A stretch of DNA of 64,000 nt from assembly GCF_026230105.1 (NCBI RefSeq), contig NC_079480.1:22734488-22798487 (forward strand), in the 5' to 3' direction. The first letter of the stretch is position 1. Every line of letters starts with the position of its first letter. This document shows positions 1-11,871 of the stretch, in pieces. The stretch comes from Diorhabda sublineata (taxonomy: Eukaryota > Arthropoda > Insecta > Coleoptera > Chrysomelidae). Both the position numbers and the translations under genes were made by a program. The notes beneath the pieces were generated by a model. That model searched no databases, had not been told where the DNA came from, and saw only the letters and a program-made list of their open reading frames with translations.

Positions 1-1466
1 CGCGGTTGCGCATATCAATGCCGCCATATTCGAACTCAGGAGGTTGTTTTTGGTCGAAGATCTAGTCGATTCCATCAAATTTGGAGTTTTATTGTGGACT
101 TTAACTTACGTTGGAGCTTGGTTCAATGGAATGACACTAATTATTATCGGTGAGTTTTTTTTTGTTGACGTTAGCTCGGAAATGTGAAGATTGGGAGGGG
201 GTGACATCAATAAGTTTGTAGTTTGACTGATAGGGGTCGCCAAATGCACATAATTTCGAATTACAGCTGTCGAAATACTTGAAATATTTTGATTTGTTGA
301 AAAAAAGTGTTTTACTTCATGTGAAAGTGTTTTTTGATCGTGGAAATGTCTTTATGGCATCATGGTGGTACGTTGCTAAAATTTATGGTTTTTAAAATCC
401 AGGACCATGGTGATAATCGGATCAAAATGGTTGGACTGGACTCTATGAAAGCGATCAGTAACGGCGAAAACCGGATCCGAAAAAGTTCCCATGGAAAGAA
501 AAATCCATCTATCGAAGAAGATGTAACTGGAACCAAATAAATTCAAGGTTTAGAAAGCGACTCTTTGCAAAAAAACCTTTCTCCACAAATAGATGGAAGT
601 TTGGTTAAAAAAATTTGCTTCCCATTTACTGCCACCAATTTTTTGTGTACTTCATCCAACGTTTTTACCAGATTTTACTCCTTGTTACTATCTCTTGATT
701 ATGAGACCTGTATAACCGATTCGGACGTGTTGAAATAAATACGAGAACCTGAAAATGAGTAATGAGATTATAAAAATTTTCCACCATCAAGTATTTTTCT
801 TCAATATGGATTTCCACATGCGTTTTACTAAATCTTTGACAACAAACTTGTTTGGTTATCTCCAATGTATTCAAAATCGACATTTTTTATCCTGGGAAAA
901 AGACGAAAGGTCAAAATGGCGTTAAATCGGGCGAATGAGGTGGCTGTGGTAATACCAAAATCTTACAGGCAGCGAAAAAATTGATTATTTGATTTAGCAA
1001 GCAGCAGATGAACATCTAACGCGCAATTAAAGAAGAACTAACGATTTTATGTGCCTGAAAAAAATATGTCTGGAGAAAACGGTGTTGTCACATCACGTTG
1101 TACAAGTTTCGTCGGCGCAGTGCTGCCATGAGCGCCTCAAAAAAAATCAGTATCGTTCGAAATCGATATTTAAAGTTTCTATTTCGTATTTAATGATTTT
1201 AGGTTGGGTAGCGTTATTCACTCTTCCAAAAGTATACGAAGCTAACAAGACTCAAATCGACGCCAATCTGGAAGTGGTCAGGACAAAATTGGCCGAAATT
1301 ACCACAAAGTAAGTTTTTTCGTCCTTTATCAACTTTGGATGTCGGCGGAGCTTTTGACGGAACGCGCTTGCTTTACCAGAATTGGGTGTAATCTTTTCTT
1401 TTGGTTTTCAGGATAAAGGCAGCTGTACCGGTGGGCAAGAAGGGCGAGGAGAAGAAGGAGCAATAA
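1..1466 (+). CDS. Rtnl1: Reticulon-like protein, C-terminal part (3' end of gene)
   Basis: Partial gene cut by the left edge. Three exons are visible: <1-149, 1203-1308 and 1412-1466 (stop TAA at 1464-1466), all with GT-AG introns and matching phases. The protein reads through the hallmark reticulon homology segment (HINAAIFELRRLFLVEDLVD, then a hydrophobic stretch, GAWFNGMTL, WVALFTLPKVYE, TQIDANLEVVRTKLAEI) and ends in a short Lys/Glu-rich tail. Reticulons are ER membrane proteins whose paired hydrophobic hairpins curve tubular ER; the second hairpin and the C-terminal amphipathic region are what is present here. The 5' exons and first hairpin lie outside the window. The match to insect Rtnl1 is recalled from family knowledge, and the assignment is secure. 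Confidence 0.93.
665..1005 (-). mobile_element. Decayed mariner/Tc1-type transposase fragment in Rtnl1 intron
   Basis: The minus strand over about 890-965 translates, with one in-frame stop, to LPQPPHSPDLTPF followed by PFVFFP. This is the conserved C-terminal catalytic region (HSPDLxPxDxxxFP) of mariner-family transposases, and it now carries a stop where the final catalytic acidic residue would be. The adjoining open frame at 665-883 has the position of the transposase C-terminus but is not otherwise recognisable. It sits antisense in the first visible Rtnl1 intron, and no terminal repeats were found. Confidence 0.55.
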
Positions 1467-1633
1467 ATGATTGGGGGGAATCTTGCATAAGACGAGAACT
1501 CATATGTACTATACATTAATTTATTATTCCATTCAAAATGTTCTTATGTAATTTTTCCGAATATAATTAGTGTACATATATAAGATGTTATTTTAACATT
1601 TTTTTAAAATTTTATTTTCAATGTTATTTTTTT

Positions 1634-1667
1634 TTGTAATTCATATCGATCGATATGAATTACAAAC
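1634..1667. repeat. 34-bp perfect palindrome downstream of Rtnl1
   Basis: A perfect inverted repeat centred between 1650 and 1651 on ATCGATCGAT, with 17 bp on each side and no spacer. It lies about 170 bp past the Rtnl1 stop codon, probably in the 3' UTR or just beyond. As RNA it would be self-complementary with almost no loop. Confidence 0.75.
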
Positions 1668-1883
1668 TTAATTTAAAAAAAATGTCTAATATAATTTTTT
1701 GCTTTTTTTTTTAAATAATTTTTATTGAATTTGTTAAGTGTCAATGTTGCTCAAAACCAACGAAAACGAATTTATTAATAACTCGTTTTGTATTTTAAAT
1801 TTAAGAGCAATTTTGACAATTAATTTTCCATCGAAAGATTCGTTTGTTGTTTGGTTGACGAATATTAATAGAAAAACGATATA

Positions 1884-1975
1884 TAAGGCCCTGTTACCAA
1901 ATTGGAAGATAAGGCCATGCTATCAGTGGAAGGTAAGGCCCTGTTTGTTGATTAGAAGGAGAGGGCCTGCTATAT
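1884..1975 (+). repeat. Short direct repeats (AAGGCCCTG motif)
   Basis: Four imperfect units of about 22-35 bp, each starting with AAGGCC(C/A)TG or a variant, sit inside a small open frame with no recognisable protein similarity. The rest of 1467-2220 is AT-rich and shows nothing else. Confidence 0.5.
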
Positions 1976-2224
1976 AAGTCTAATGAAGTTAATTTGATAT
2001 ATCTATTATTTATTCACTAGTAGGGCTTTTTGGATTTTTTAAATTTTTCTAGTTATATCGTGATTTTTCAATTTGATTTATCAGGATCTTTGGGTATACT
2101 CTTAATAGTGGAGGAATTGGACTTTCGGATTGTTTTCTATCGTTAAGCGTGTTTTAAAACTGGTACTAAACTAAATAAATGAAAAAATTTTGGTGGTTAA
2201 AGAGATATTTTGAGGTATTTTCAA

Positions 2225-3170
2225 TTTATTAATATTCTCGTGAAAGTTGTCTACTTCCTTAATGAGTCACAGAAACTAAAAAAAAATTCAAAATATTCAA
2301 TTATGACTAAAGAATTTCAAATAACTTTAAAAGTACTATAAAAAAGTTTTCTCCCTTGCTGAGTCCTCCAAATTTGAGAATGATATAAAAATGTCAAAAT
2401 ACTTCATTGATAAGTCACCAATAACATAAAAATAGTAAAAAACAAGTCGAATTCTTTTATTCAATGACTTTGTAAATACTAAAAAAATGTCTATTTCCTT
2501 GATGAGTCATAGAAACAGCAAAAAAACTCTTGAAAAAATTTGTCAAAATCTTCATGTATGACTAATAGATGTTTCAAATGTCTATGAAAGTACTATAAAA
2601 AAATGTTTGATCCCTCGATGAGTCCTTAAAACTTGGAAGTGATAAAAAATGTTTAAATTCTAAATTGATGAGTCACCAATTACTTAAAAATAGTATAAAA
2701 CAAGTAGAACTCATTTATTAATATTAATGACTTTGAAAATACAATAAAAAAATATATACTCACTCCCTTGATGAGTCACAAACACTTCAAAAAACTGAAA
2801 ATTCAAAAAAAAGTCAAAATCATCATTTATGACTAATAGAGGTTCCAAATGACTTTGAAAGTACTGTAAAAAAATGTTTGATCCCTTGATGAGTTCTCCA
2901 AACTCGGAAGTGATAGAAAAAGTCAAAATTCTACATTGATGAGTCACCAATTACTTAAAAATGTTCCATCTCCTGACGAGTCCTCCAGACTTTTTCATTG
3001 ATGAGTCACTAATATTTTAAAAATAGTATAAAACAAGTCGAATTCATTTACTAGTATCAATTACTTTGGAAATACTATAAAAATGTCAAAATTTTCCGTT
3101 GATGAGTAACAGAGACTTGAAAAACATCATAAAAATGTCTACTTCCCCATTTGTTAACCAATAGATATTT
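2225..3170. repeat. Tandem repeat field, about 270-bp higher-order unit (TGATGAGTC motif)
   Basis: About 3.5 copies of a diverged unit of about 270 bp. Each holds three or more occurrences of TTGATGAGTC or a variant, followed alternately by ACAGAAAC, CTCCAAAC or ACCAATTA. Equivalent motifs recur at about 2499/2768, 2614/2887 and 2407/2667/2938. There is no coding capacity beyond short chance frames. The block is specific to this interval. Confidence 0.8.
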
Positions 3171-3589
3171 TCATTGACTTTGAAATCAAATTTCTCTACA
3201 GATTAATTCCTGTTGGTAGCCGAACATCTTCTATTTTTTTTTTCGAGCCTAAATATCATTGGAATCCATTAAATTCCCAGTCCCATTTCCGTTTTTTGGT
3301 AACGTCTCGTTTGGAAGGAAAAACAACAAACGAATTATCGATTAATCGATTATTGAAAATCGCTCGTTTTAGGATAATTTTCGAATGAATCGGTACGTGG
3401 TTTAAACGATTTTGTCGTCTCTATATGTGATGCTGTAGTTTAGTGAGCACGCGAACTGCATTGAAATCAATTTTTTTTTCCGTTGATATTTTTAAAGTTG
3501 AATTTATTAATTGATATTTTATTGATACGGTGTTTTAATACACCTCATATAGATATTAAAAAATTGTGTTAGTTGAATAAAAAGAGGGT

Positions 3590-4475
3590 GGATTAAGCCG
3601 GTGACACACTGCGCGGCTTTTGCCGGATCGGGATGAAAAATAAAACGAAGTAGCCGTGTCGCTGCAAAAATATTTAAATCGTTAAAATATCATAATAAGT
3701 GTTGTTATAGTTATTTTTTTCCCCATTGTTGGCTACCATTTTTCCTTTACCAAATAATTCTTTTTTATCATAATTTCGTTTGTTTTACGATATAGTGTCG
3801 TTTAAAATTTATGTTACTCAAATTTCCTAAAATAAAATGAGAGGATTAAGCAGGTGATACCCTACGCGGTTTTTGCCGGACCGTACAAAAAAAAAGATAA
3901 TTAAGCTGATAATACACCGTGCGGCTTTTGCCGGATCGCACAAAAAAGAGCGAATTGAGCTGATAACACACTATGCGGGTTTTGTCAGATCGTACGAAAA
4001 AAGGGAGAATAAAAAAGGAAAAGATTTCAGTCGGTGACAGACGCGGTTTTTACCGGATCGTCTTAAAAGATAGAAGATAAAGACGATGACACACCGTAGG
4101 ATTTTCGCTAGATTCAACGAAAAAAAAAGTAGATTAGGCCGGTGACACACGTTGCGGTTTATGCCGGATTCACACTAAAAAAGGTGTAAGAAGTAAGTCG
4201 AAGACACAAACGCATTTATTACCTAATCGTACGAAATAAAAGAATTTAGTCGATAACACACCGTGTGGTTTTTGCCGGATCACATGAAAAAAGAATCAAG
4301 ACTGTCACATAGGCGCGGTTTTTACCGGTGACATATTGCGCAATTTTTACCGGATCGCATTCAAAAATAGGGAAAATCAAGCCGTTGACACACGAAGCGG
4401 TTTTTACCGGACCGCATTAAAAAGTAAGGAAAATTAAGCCGAAGACACGGGGCGATTTTTACCGGATAGTACGAG
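3590..4475. repeat. Degenerate 50-60-bp tandem repeat (GGTGACACAC / TTTTGCCGGATCG)
   Basis: At least 12 diverged units, each reading roughly 'gccGGTGACACACxxxGCGGTTTTTGCCGGATCG' with a poly-A rich spacer. They begin near 3597, 3850, 3905, 3957, 4030, 4085, 4138, 4195, 4250, 4315, 4380 and 4438. The first unit is separated from the rest by an AT-rich block (about 3668-3830). A diverged copy of that block closes the array at about 4487-4600, so it is bounded by a duplicated flank. The GC-rich units contrast with the surrounding AT-rich DNA. Confidence 0.8.
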
Positions 4476-4600
4476 AAACATTATTTATATCGTTAAAATA
4501 TTATGATACGCGTTATTTAAAATTATTTTTTTTAATATAATTTCGGTTTTTTACGATATCGTGACGTTTTAAAATCATATTTTCCATTCTTCTATCACCA

Positions 4601-6340
4601 ATGAAGTAATATCACGTGACTTTATGGACAGTTCAGTTTCGTTAAGCGATCTCGTGTGAACGACCCTTTATCGGCGATGATTCCTCGTTTATTTATCCAA
4701 TCATTTCGATCACTTCAGTTCGGTTATGTCGAAATAACTGTCAAAATCGAATGAAACGAAATTTGGTAACCTCACAATTACTAAGTTTTCCTGCACTATA
4801 ACGAGATAAAAATTATATATTTTTAAGTAGAATTTGAAAAAAAATATATATATACGAAAATTTTTAATGTCTTTGTGTGGAAACAGAGATTGTATCCACT
4901 ATATATATTAATATAAAAGGTTAATGCCCTCTCGTTTATAATTTAGAAGAAAATTTATAAAAAAAGAAGAATATTTGATATGTCAAAAATGAAATTTATT
5001 TCAACTGTTGCGAACTTTTATATAGCTTTGTATAATTTTGCTTTCGAAATTATCATTAAATTGTTTATATCTGCTTATCTGTTGGTTTTATTTATTAAAA
5101 ACAATCAGCGTGGGTGCGTGTATGGAGATATCTGTCAAAACCATCCTAGTTATCGACCTTAAAATTTCCGCCACGAGAATATGCATTTCCGAATAAGAAC
5201 AGCGAATAATAAACTCTAAATCATCTAAAACATTTTTAATTCAAAATTAAACTTTATTTGGTTTTATATCTACATTTCCTTGAATTCATTTCCCTACGAT
5301 TTTTTTTAATAATTCGTTTCCCTCCAAATTCTTATTCACAGACTATCAATTTAAAAAATGAGATCACCCCACTTTGAGTGAATTTAAAACATGGCGGTAA
5401 TTCATTAATTAAAAACCATAGAACTATCATTAATATTAGGATCCGATAATTTGCACGGATTTAGTTCTTTGGTTATGTAATTTGTTTGCCTATGTTACAA
5501 GACACAAAGTCGGTAAAGAAGAAGAGAACATCTTTATACGAATATTTCTGATTCTATTTTGGTTATTTGAGAGCAAGTTTTTCTAAATTTTTATATAAAA
5601 ACTAACACTCGAAAAATAAATATTTAATGATCACTTTTCACAGGTAACTTATTCTTTCTTTATTCACTTTACCTACTATTAATTCTAAATATATAAAATG
5701 CTACAAAAAAATTTGATAAATCACAAGGTTAAAAACATGATAAATAAAAATAGTTAGAAGAAACGGTTTTTTGTAATAAAAAGAACAAGTTTATTATGTT
5801 CTGGATATTTCACTAATAAATATTTTAATAAGACCTAAGTTAAAAGTTACATACTTTTCCTTCAAACCTCGGGCACCAAACTTTTGTTTATAGTAGACGT
5901 GATGATTTTACTTAAAATTCAATGAGCGTGTCTAATAAATTAATGAAAAATAAAGTTAATAGAACACATTAACTAGGCAACAACAAAAAAATATGACGAA
6001 ATTAACATTGCAGTAGGAGTTTGTTCAGTTTTATTAAAAAATTATAAATGTACGTTTTCACGAAGCCGCCATATTGTGCATCCATGTCTACCTATAGCAC
6101 AGAGTCGGTTTCGTCTACCCAGTAAGATATTAAAAAAATTATTGACTATCCCAGTTGCAACGAGTATGATACAAAGAAATAAAATCATTGGAATTAATTC
6201 AATATAGTGGGAGAGAAGCGATAAACTCTACAGACAGGAAATATTTATCTAATTAAACTCTATTCAGATGTTTTCGGTTCTTCTCCTAACTTAACAATCA
6301 CAGTTGGAAAGTGTTATAGGCAAAATAAACACTGCTAAAT
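4601..6340. other. Intergenic DNA upstream of the nicotinic receptor gene
   Basis: AT-rich, with no confident gene. A CACGTG E-box-like site lies near 4612. A TATA-like run (about 4895-4920) precedes a 60-codon open frame listed separately. The interval 5200-6340 must contain the receptor promoter, but no specific element could be recognised. Confidence 0.4.
4980..5162 (+). CDS. Possible small secreted or membrane peptide (unrecognised, 60 codons)
   Basis: The open frame starts at ATG 4980. It has a hydrophobic stretch at about residues 20-40 (FAFEIIIKLFISAYLLVLFI) that could be a signal anchor, followed by a polar tail RGCVYGDICQNHPSYRP containing two cysteines five residues apart. That layout is reminiscent of small disulfide-ring neuropeptide precursors, but there is no dibasic-Gly processing site and I cannot place it in any family. 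It could equally be a chance frame in AT-rich DNA. TATA-like sequence lies about 70-80 bp upstream. Confidence 0.18.
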   Translation: MSKMKFISTVANFYIALYNFAFEIIIKLFISAYLLVLFIKNNQRGCVYGDICQNHPSYRP

Positions 6341-9300
6341 ATGATAATATATTTATCAATATTTTTATTATTCCATTTTATTGTGTGTGCTAATTCTGGA
6401 TTTACTACAACAAGTAAGATTACCTACGTTTATTAAATTTTGATGAGATTAGAAAAATAAATCATGAACGTGCTAGGGGGTGGCGTCTTTGAAGTAGGGG
6501 GCGTATAAATTGAGATATCAACAAAAATGATTCAAAAAAATTTGAGAAATAGTTTGAGATTGGAAAAATCGACTTTGGCAAACTATTTTTTTCAACTTTA
6601 TATATATAAAAAATTGTACAAAACCAATTTGTAATAATTTTGAATCTATAATCTAGAAAAATAATATTTAATTATTATTTTACAAGAAAAAAAATGAGAA
6701 TATACTACATTATATTATTTCTGAGATACAGTAATATAAAGTTGAGATATAAAATTTTTGCCTTACAGCTGAATGACTTACGGTTAGAAGAAATTAAAAT
6801 GGCATTTTTAATCTCATCAAAATCAATTTTTAAGATTCATTTTTTACAGAATTAGGTCCCCAACCAATTTGGAACGCCACCCATACCGATCAATTACGTC
6901 ATGATCTTTTGCTCAATTACGATAAATTTTCAAGGCCGGCCCAGCACTATAACGTCACGACAGTGCGATTTGGAATGGTCATAAGACACATAGAATTCAA
7001 CGAGTTTAAATCCACTTTAACCGTTTACGCTTGGTTAAGAATGGTGAGATATATTTTCACGCACGCGAAATTTATTTCTATCATACAATTCTTATTGAAG
7101 GTGTGGAATGATGAAAAATTAAAATGGGATCCCTCTAATTACGGCAACTTATCAACATTACATTTGGCCGAACACGAATTATGGCAGCCTGATATTTATT
7201 TATATAACAGGTAGGGGATACATGTTCGTGATCACGATTGGTGATAGAAACATAGATAAAATAAAAAAATAGAGTCTTAAATTGTTAGTTGCGTTCTTTG
7301 GTGTACGTTAATTCGAACGTAGTATTGCGTTTAATTATTTCCATAGAGTGGGTCCAAACTGATTGGTGGTCTATATATAGAGTAGATATTAAAGATCCAA
7401 TTAGAATAGTATATCGATGTTCTTTTTATATCAGTAGTTGAACAAGCCTGTTCTCTATGATTATTTCACGAATACTACATTATAGATAACGAATTTTGTG
7501 TAATTTATTGTCGTTTTAGTGCCACTAGTACGGCGGTTAATCAATTCGGCAACACGCATTTTTTAGTTTATCCTGACGGTAAAGTTTTGTGGGTCCCTCC
7601 GACTCAGTTAACGGTTCTTTGTGGTTTAGATTTAAAAAATTGGCCTTTCGATAAACAAGAATGTTACATGAAATTCGGATCGTGGACTTATAGCGGTGAT
7701 CAAATCGATCTATTGCATTATGACGATAATCCGGAAGTAGGGGTAAGTTGTAAATAAATTGTTTAAATTCAAATTTTCCGCGGATTTTTATTGGTATTTA
7801 TGATCTATTTCTATGGAATGAACACAGGAAATAGGAGTTGTCAAAACTTATTGTACATGGAACGCGATGTTCTACGGAAAAAGCCGAATGAACTATTTTT
7901 GATAATTATATACAAATTCGTGTTGTTTTTACTATGAAATTGAAATATTTGTATTAAAACGTAAAAATTAAGAAAAATTTATTTTTTATCAATTATTGAT
8001 TGAATAAAATACGTACAATACTCATAATAAAATTATCTTCTTTTACGAATGATTAGTGTCAATTGAAAAGTTCAAATGTATCGTGAGGTTATGTTTTAAT
8101 ATTGTAAGCAAAAGGAGTTTTAACGTACAAAATATTATAAAATGTGAAATATAACTAATGATTGAGTTAATTTTACGATAGAATTAGGGAAAAAAATAAT
8201 TAAAAGTACTAGTGGATATAAAGGAAATAGAATTAATACAAAACAAGCAGTTGAGGATGCATAAAATAAAGGTTGGTTCCGAAAATCGCTTTACTAATAT
8301 AGAAGCAGAGAAATACAGTCGGAAGTACAAAAGTATCAAAAATTTTTCGTTTCAGAACTTTTTCTTTATCAAAAAAAAACGTTCATAAAAATGTGTTGAT
8401 CATTTCCCAGTACCTAATATGTATCGCCGATTTATTTTAAGGGATAAAAATAAAATTTAATAAATATTATATAATAAAATATTATTATTAACTTTAAACT
8501 CTAAAAATAATTCTCTGAACCCGAAATAAAACTACATAACAAAGTACCTGTTTGTTTAAAATCTGTAATAATAATGACAAATTTTAATATTGTAACACCA
8601 TTGTTTTCTATTGGAAAAGTAAGCATTCAGCGTACAAATGCCTGTAGATATTTTGGGGTAAAAATGCGTCTTGGTACCTGATTCTACATGTGAAGAAGTC
8701 CTGGTTAGTTCATACGAAAAAAAAATAAAATACTTTTAAGATAGCAAAACTTATAATTTGATAGGGAAAGTATTCGTTTTATTTGTAGCTAGAGTTGATA
8801 ATTCACAATTCCGAATGGGAAATAACAAAAGTGTCTCAAACTAGAAGTGAACGATATTATTCATGTTGTGCCGAATCATATCCAGACATAACTGTAAATA
8901 TGACCTTAACAAGAATATCCACTTCCTATAAATCAATAATAGTTACACCGGCCTTCGGTTAGTATATACATAAATGTTTTTTCTTGGTGTAATGAAATAT
9001 TTTTTAGTTGTGATTATTTTAACGATGTTAAGTTTTGGTTTACCTCCTCAGGCAGGAGAAAAAATTATATTAAACGCTTGTACTGCACTGATAGTTTGTT
9101 TATTCACGTTATATTTCACACAGAAACTTCCTCTAATGGGGGCAGAAACTCCACTGATAGGTAAAATTAATTGGTTTCGTATGATCTTCACATGATGATT
9201 TAATAAATGTTTTAGTGATGTTTTACACTAGTAGTTTATACATTATAACATTTTCCATGGTCGGCTCTGTGATAGTCATAACTTTATCCAGAATTCGACA

Positions 9301-9665
9301 TTCTACTTCGCTTCCATGGGTCATTAAACAACCCCTAACAGGGAAATTTGGGAAATTATTAAGACTAGATAATTACATTGATCAGGTGAGAAAAAGTACT
9401 GTATAACGAGCGTTTCGTTAAATATGAATTACTTTAGACGCTTACCCAAAATCACGGTGTTATGGTTGAAGAAATGAGGGAACACCAAGGAAGTGAATTC
9501 GATGATGGAAATAGCGACGATAACCACATTATTAAATCCCATTTACATCAAAACAAACCGAATTTACAGAAAGACTGGATACTTTTAGCTGCTGCGATTG
9601 ATAGAATATCATTTGTTTTCTATTGTTTGCTATTTATCGTATTATCCATTGTATATTCATTGTAA
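6341..9665 (+). CDS. Divergent nicotinic acetylcholine receptor subunit (alpha-type)
   Basis: Eight exons: 6341-6413, 6850-7043, 7101-7210, 7520-7742, 8789-8957, 9008-9160, 9216-9385, 9438-9665; 439 residues, all GT-AG. In order: a signal peptide (about residues 1-18); an extracellular domain with LLLNYDKFSRPAQHYN and WNDEKLKWDPSNYGN; a Cys-loop C160-C174 with the usual 13 intervening residues; and the vicinal cysteine pair YSCC (226-227) that defines alpha-type ligand-binding subunits. Four membrane segments follow: M1 about 246-270, M2 about 272-296, M3 about 308-332, M4 about 417-438. The M1-M2 GEK motif, carrying the cation-filter glutamate, is kept. The rest of M2 (ILNACTALIVCLFTLYFTQ) is unlike the usual insect pore sequence, and the M3-M4 cytoplasmic loop is short (about 85 residues). 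It belongs with the 'divergent' insect subunits rather than the conserved alpha1-alpha8 group. The exact orthologue is unknown. Confidence 0.9.
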
Positions 9666-10659
9666 TAAAAAATATGTTACAGTTGTTTTTTTCCTAACCT
9701 TTTATTAATCTTCTTCTTTTTTTGTGTTGTCGCATTAAATCCGTACACTATCCATCCAGGCAAGTTAGAATTTACTTTTTATGAAAACTAATCATAGACA
9801 ATAATTATTACTATGTAAGTAATACCACAAGGAGCCAAATTTTAGCCATTTTCCCTAACTGATACGCGTGAAATGATTTAAATTACACTTCGGATATTTA
9901 GATTTTGTTTGTCACAAAATGTTTTCAAATCATATTGAACAGGGTCGGTTTTAGGACGAAATAAAATTTTATATTATAAACGATTTAGAAATTAAAGAAA
10001 CGAACCTGGAATTGATACGAGATATTTAATTATACAGTGTGGCCCATTTTTAAAAAAAACTTTCATATTTAATAGTTTTATGTCTGAATATAACAAACAC
10101 GTAGATACAGGGTAAATTTTTTATTATGACTTCAAACTCGATCATACTCATTTCTAATGTAAAATATTTCAACATAGGGTTAACCTTAGGGATGTATTAA
10201 ATAATAACTAACACAATTATTCATAAATATTTAATTTATACATTTCATATTTTTACATATATTTAAGGAGAAATTTCATCATTGAAGGAAACAGAAAAAT
10301 TTTTCCATTTTCAACATTAAAAGATAAAATTTTTCTACTATTTCTCAAAAATTGAATGATATTTAATAAAATTCATCGGTTTTCTACATTTTTTCCTTTT
10401 ATTAGTGTAATCAATTAATATTGTTAATTTAAATTCAATTTCGTAATTAATTTTAACTACTGGATGAATCAAAATAACTCTTAATTAATTATTATCTATT
10501 TCTTTTTGTTTTATCAATTCTGTCATTCAAAATCTCAAAAATCCATCAGGATTGATAATAAAATATGCAGATTTCACTATATTTGATTTAGGGGATTCAC
10601 AAGTAATTAGAAACGAAAATACCCTATTGGTAAATGTTTTCAGTAACCCAATTAGGCTT

Positions 10660-11045
10660 CTACTATAATGTTGATAGGGGATAGGGGATCAGGAAGCACC
10701 TAAAGAGACTAGGTCTAGCTGAAAATTATAAATACGGGTACTGTGGAGAAGAAACTCTGGATTATGTAGTTACAGAAAACCCTACCACCATAATTCAACA
10801 TAGGGAATTCTTGGGAGAAGAAAATGCAGTTTGTAAGGAGTCCGGAACTGATAGGAGAGCTCTAGATGGTCCAGAGAACTTGGACAGTTTTCAATTGGGG
10901 ACAATAGACCTTATATCCTTATAATTCAATGTAGGAATTTTTTGGGAAGAGAAAATCCATTTTTTGAAGATACCAGAACTGACAGGAGAGCTCTAGTTGG
11001 TCCAGATACTAGGACAGTTTTCATTTGGGGCACAATAGACCTTAG
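10660..11045 (+). mobile_element. Non-LTR retrotransposon 3'-end remnant with internal duplication
   Basis: The plus strand reads RRHLKRLGLAENYKYGYCG and EETLDYVVTENPT, then IIQHREFLG. This is the layout of the extreme C-terminus of jockey/R1-type reverse-transcriptase ORFs (helix, Cys-containing knuckle, 'E-T..H.l..Cp......R...lG'), with key Cys/His already lost. The downstream 120 bp (IIQHREFLG...TDRRALDGP) is repeated in diverged form at about 10920-11043 (IIQCRNFLG...TDRRALVGP), so the relic was tandemly duplicated after insertion or carries two copies of its tail. Confidence 0.55.
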
Positions 11046-11090
11046 AAGTGATAATAATAACGTAACTTTTCAATATAATATCGGTATTAT

Positions 11091-11154
11091 GTCAAAAAAA
11101 TACTAAAGAAACCTTTAAATTCGGATTAAAAGGTTTCTTTAGTAGTTTTTTGAC
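11091..11154. repeat. Inverted repeat (26-bp arms, about 12-bp loop)
   Basis: Arms 11091-11116 and 11129-11154 pair with one mismatch around an AT-rich loop. No T-run terminator logic applies in an insect. It is most simply a solo fold-back/MITE core or a source of a short hairpin RNA. Confidence 0.75.
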
Positions 11155-11871
11155 ATTTTCAATTACTTTGTCATTTGTTGGGTGAAGTAATATGATATTA
11201 GTGTCCGGGACAATTAAAAATAAATAAAAAAATTACTTTGGTATATAATTTATAATAAAAAGTGAGTCAAAATTGTTTTACACGTTAAATTAAAAAGATA
11301 AAACGTTTCGTATAAAAAAATTGTATAATCAAGAGAAAATATGAAATTTCCATGCATTTTTTTGTACTTTGGAAGCGTATAAATGAAAAACGAGGAAATT
11401 ACAATAAAACCCCATAATATGAAAGCAAATATTAAATATTTTGGTAATAAATTATATCTTATGCCTTAATTTTCGAGAATAACTTTTTAATCCACCAATA
11501 ACCTTCAAAATAACAACTTATTGGGTAAAAATAATTAATCGAAGATGTTATAATAATTTTTTTATAATAAAAAATTTTTTATACAATCAAATTCGCCTAA
11601 TTATTTAAATTTCAACATACGATATATAACTGTAGGTCTGAACTAGCTAATCAGAGATATTTAAACAATTTGTTAATGTCCCCTGGAACATATCAAACCA
11701 AAAGATACATAAAACAGTTTGATATCGATATCAATAAGTAGTAGTCAATTAAAGAAGACAATTACATACAACAAACAATTAAAATCAATTTAAATTTAGG
11801 TTTAAGTGTCATTATGACATAATAGAAGTTTTCCAAACTAATTCTATAGTATAAATTATGAATTTCAACTG

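Larger units (their letters stand above)
9666..11871. other. Intergenic, AT-rich, between receptor gene and ATAD5
   Basis: The two genes converge here. Apart from the retrotransposon remnant at 10660-11045 and the hairpin at 11091-11154, I see no coding or structural signal in this stretch. Confidence 0.5.

Noticed and set aside
1738..1977. 79-codon frame downstream of Rtnl1
   Set aside because: Covers short direct DNA repeats; no recognisable protein features.
2225..3170. Hammerhead-ribozyme-like TGATGAGTC...GAAAC motifs
   Set aside because: The core resembles CUGAUGAG...GAAAC, but the sequence between GTC and GAAAC is only ACA or ATA, leaving no stem II, and stems I and III do not pair. 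A coincidence in a repeat.
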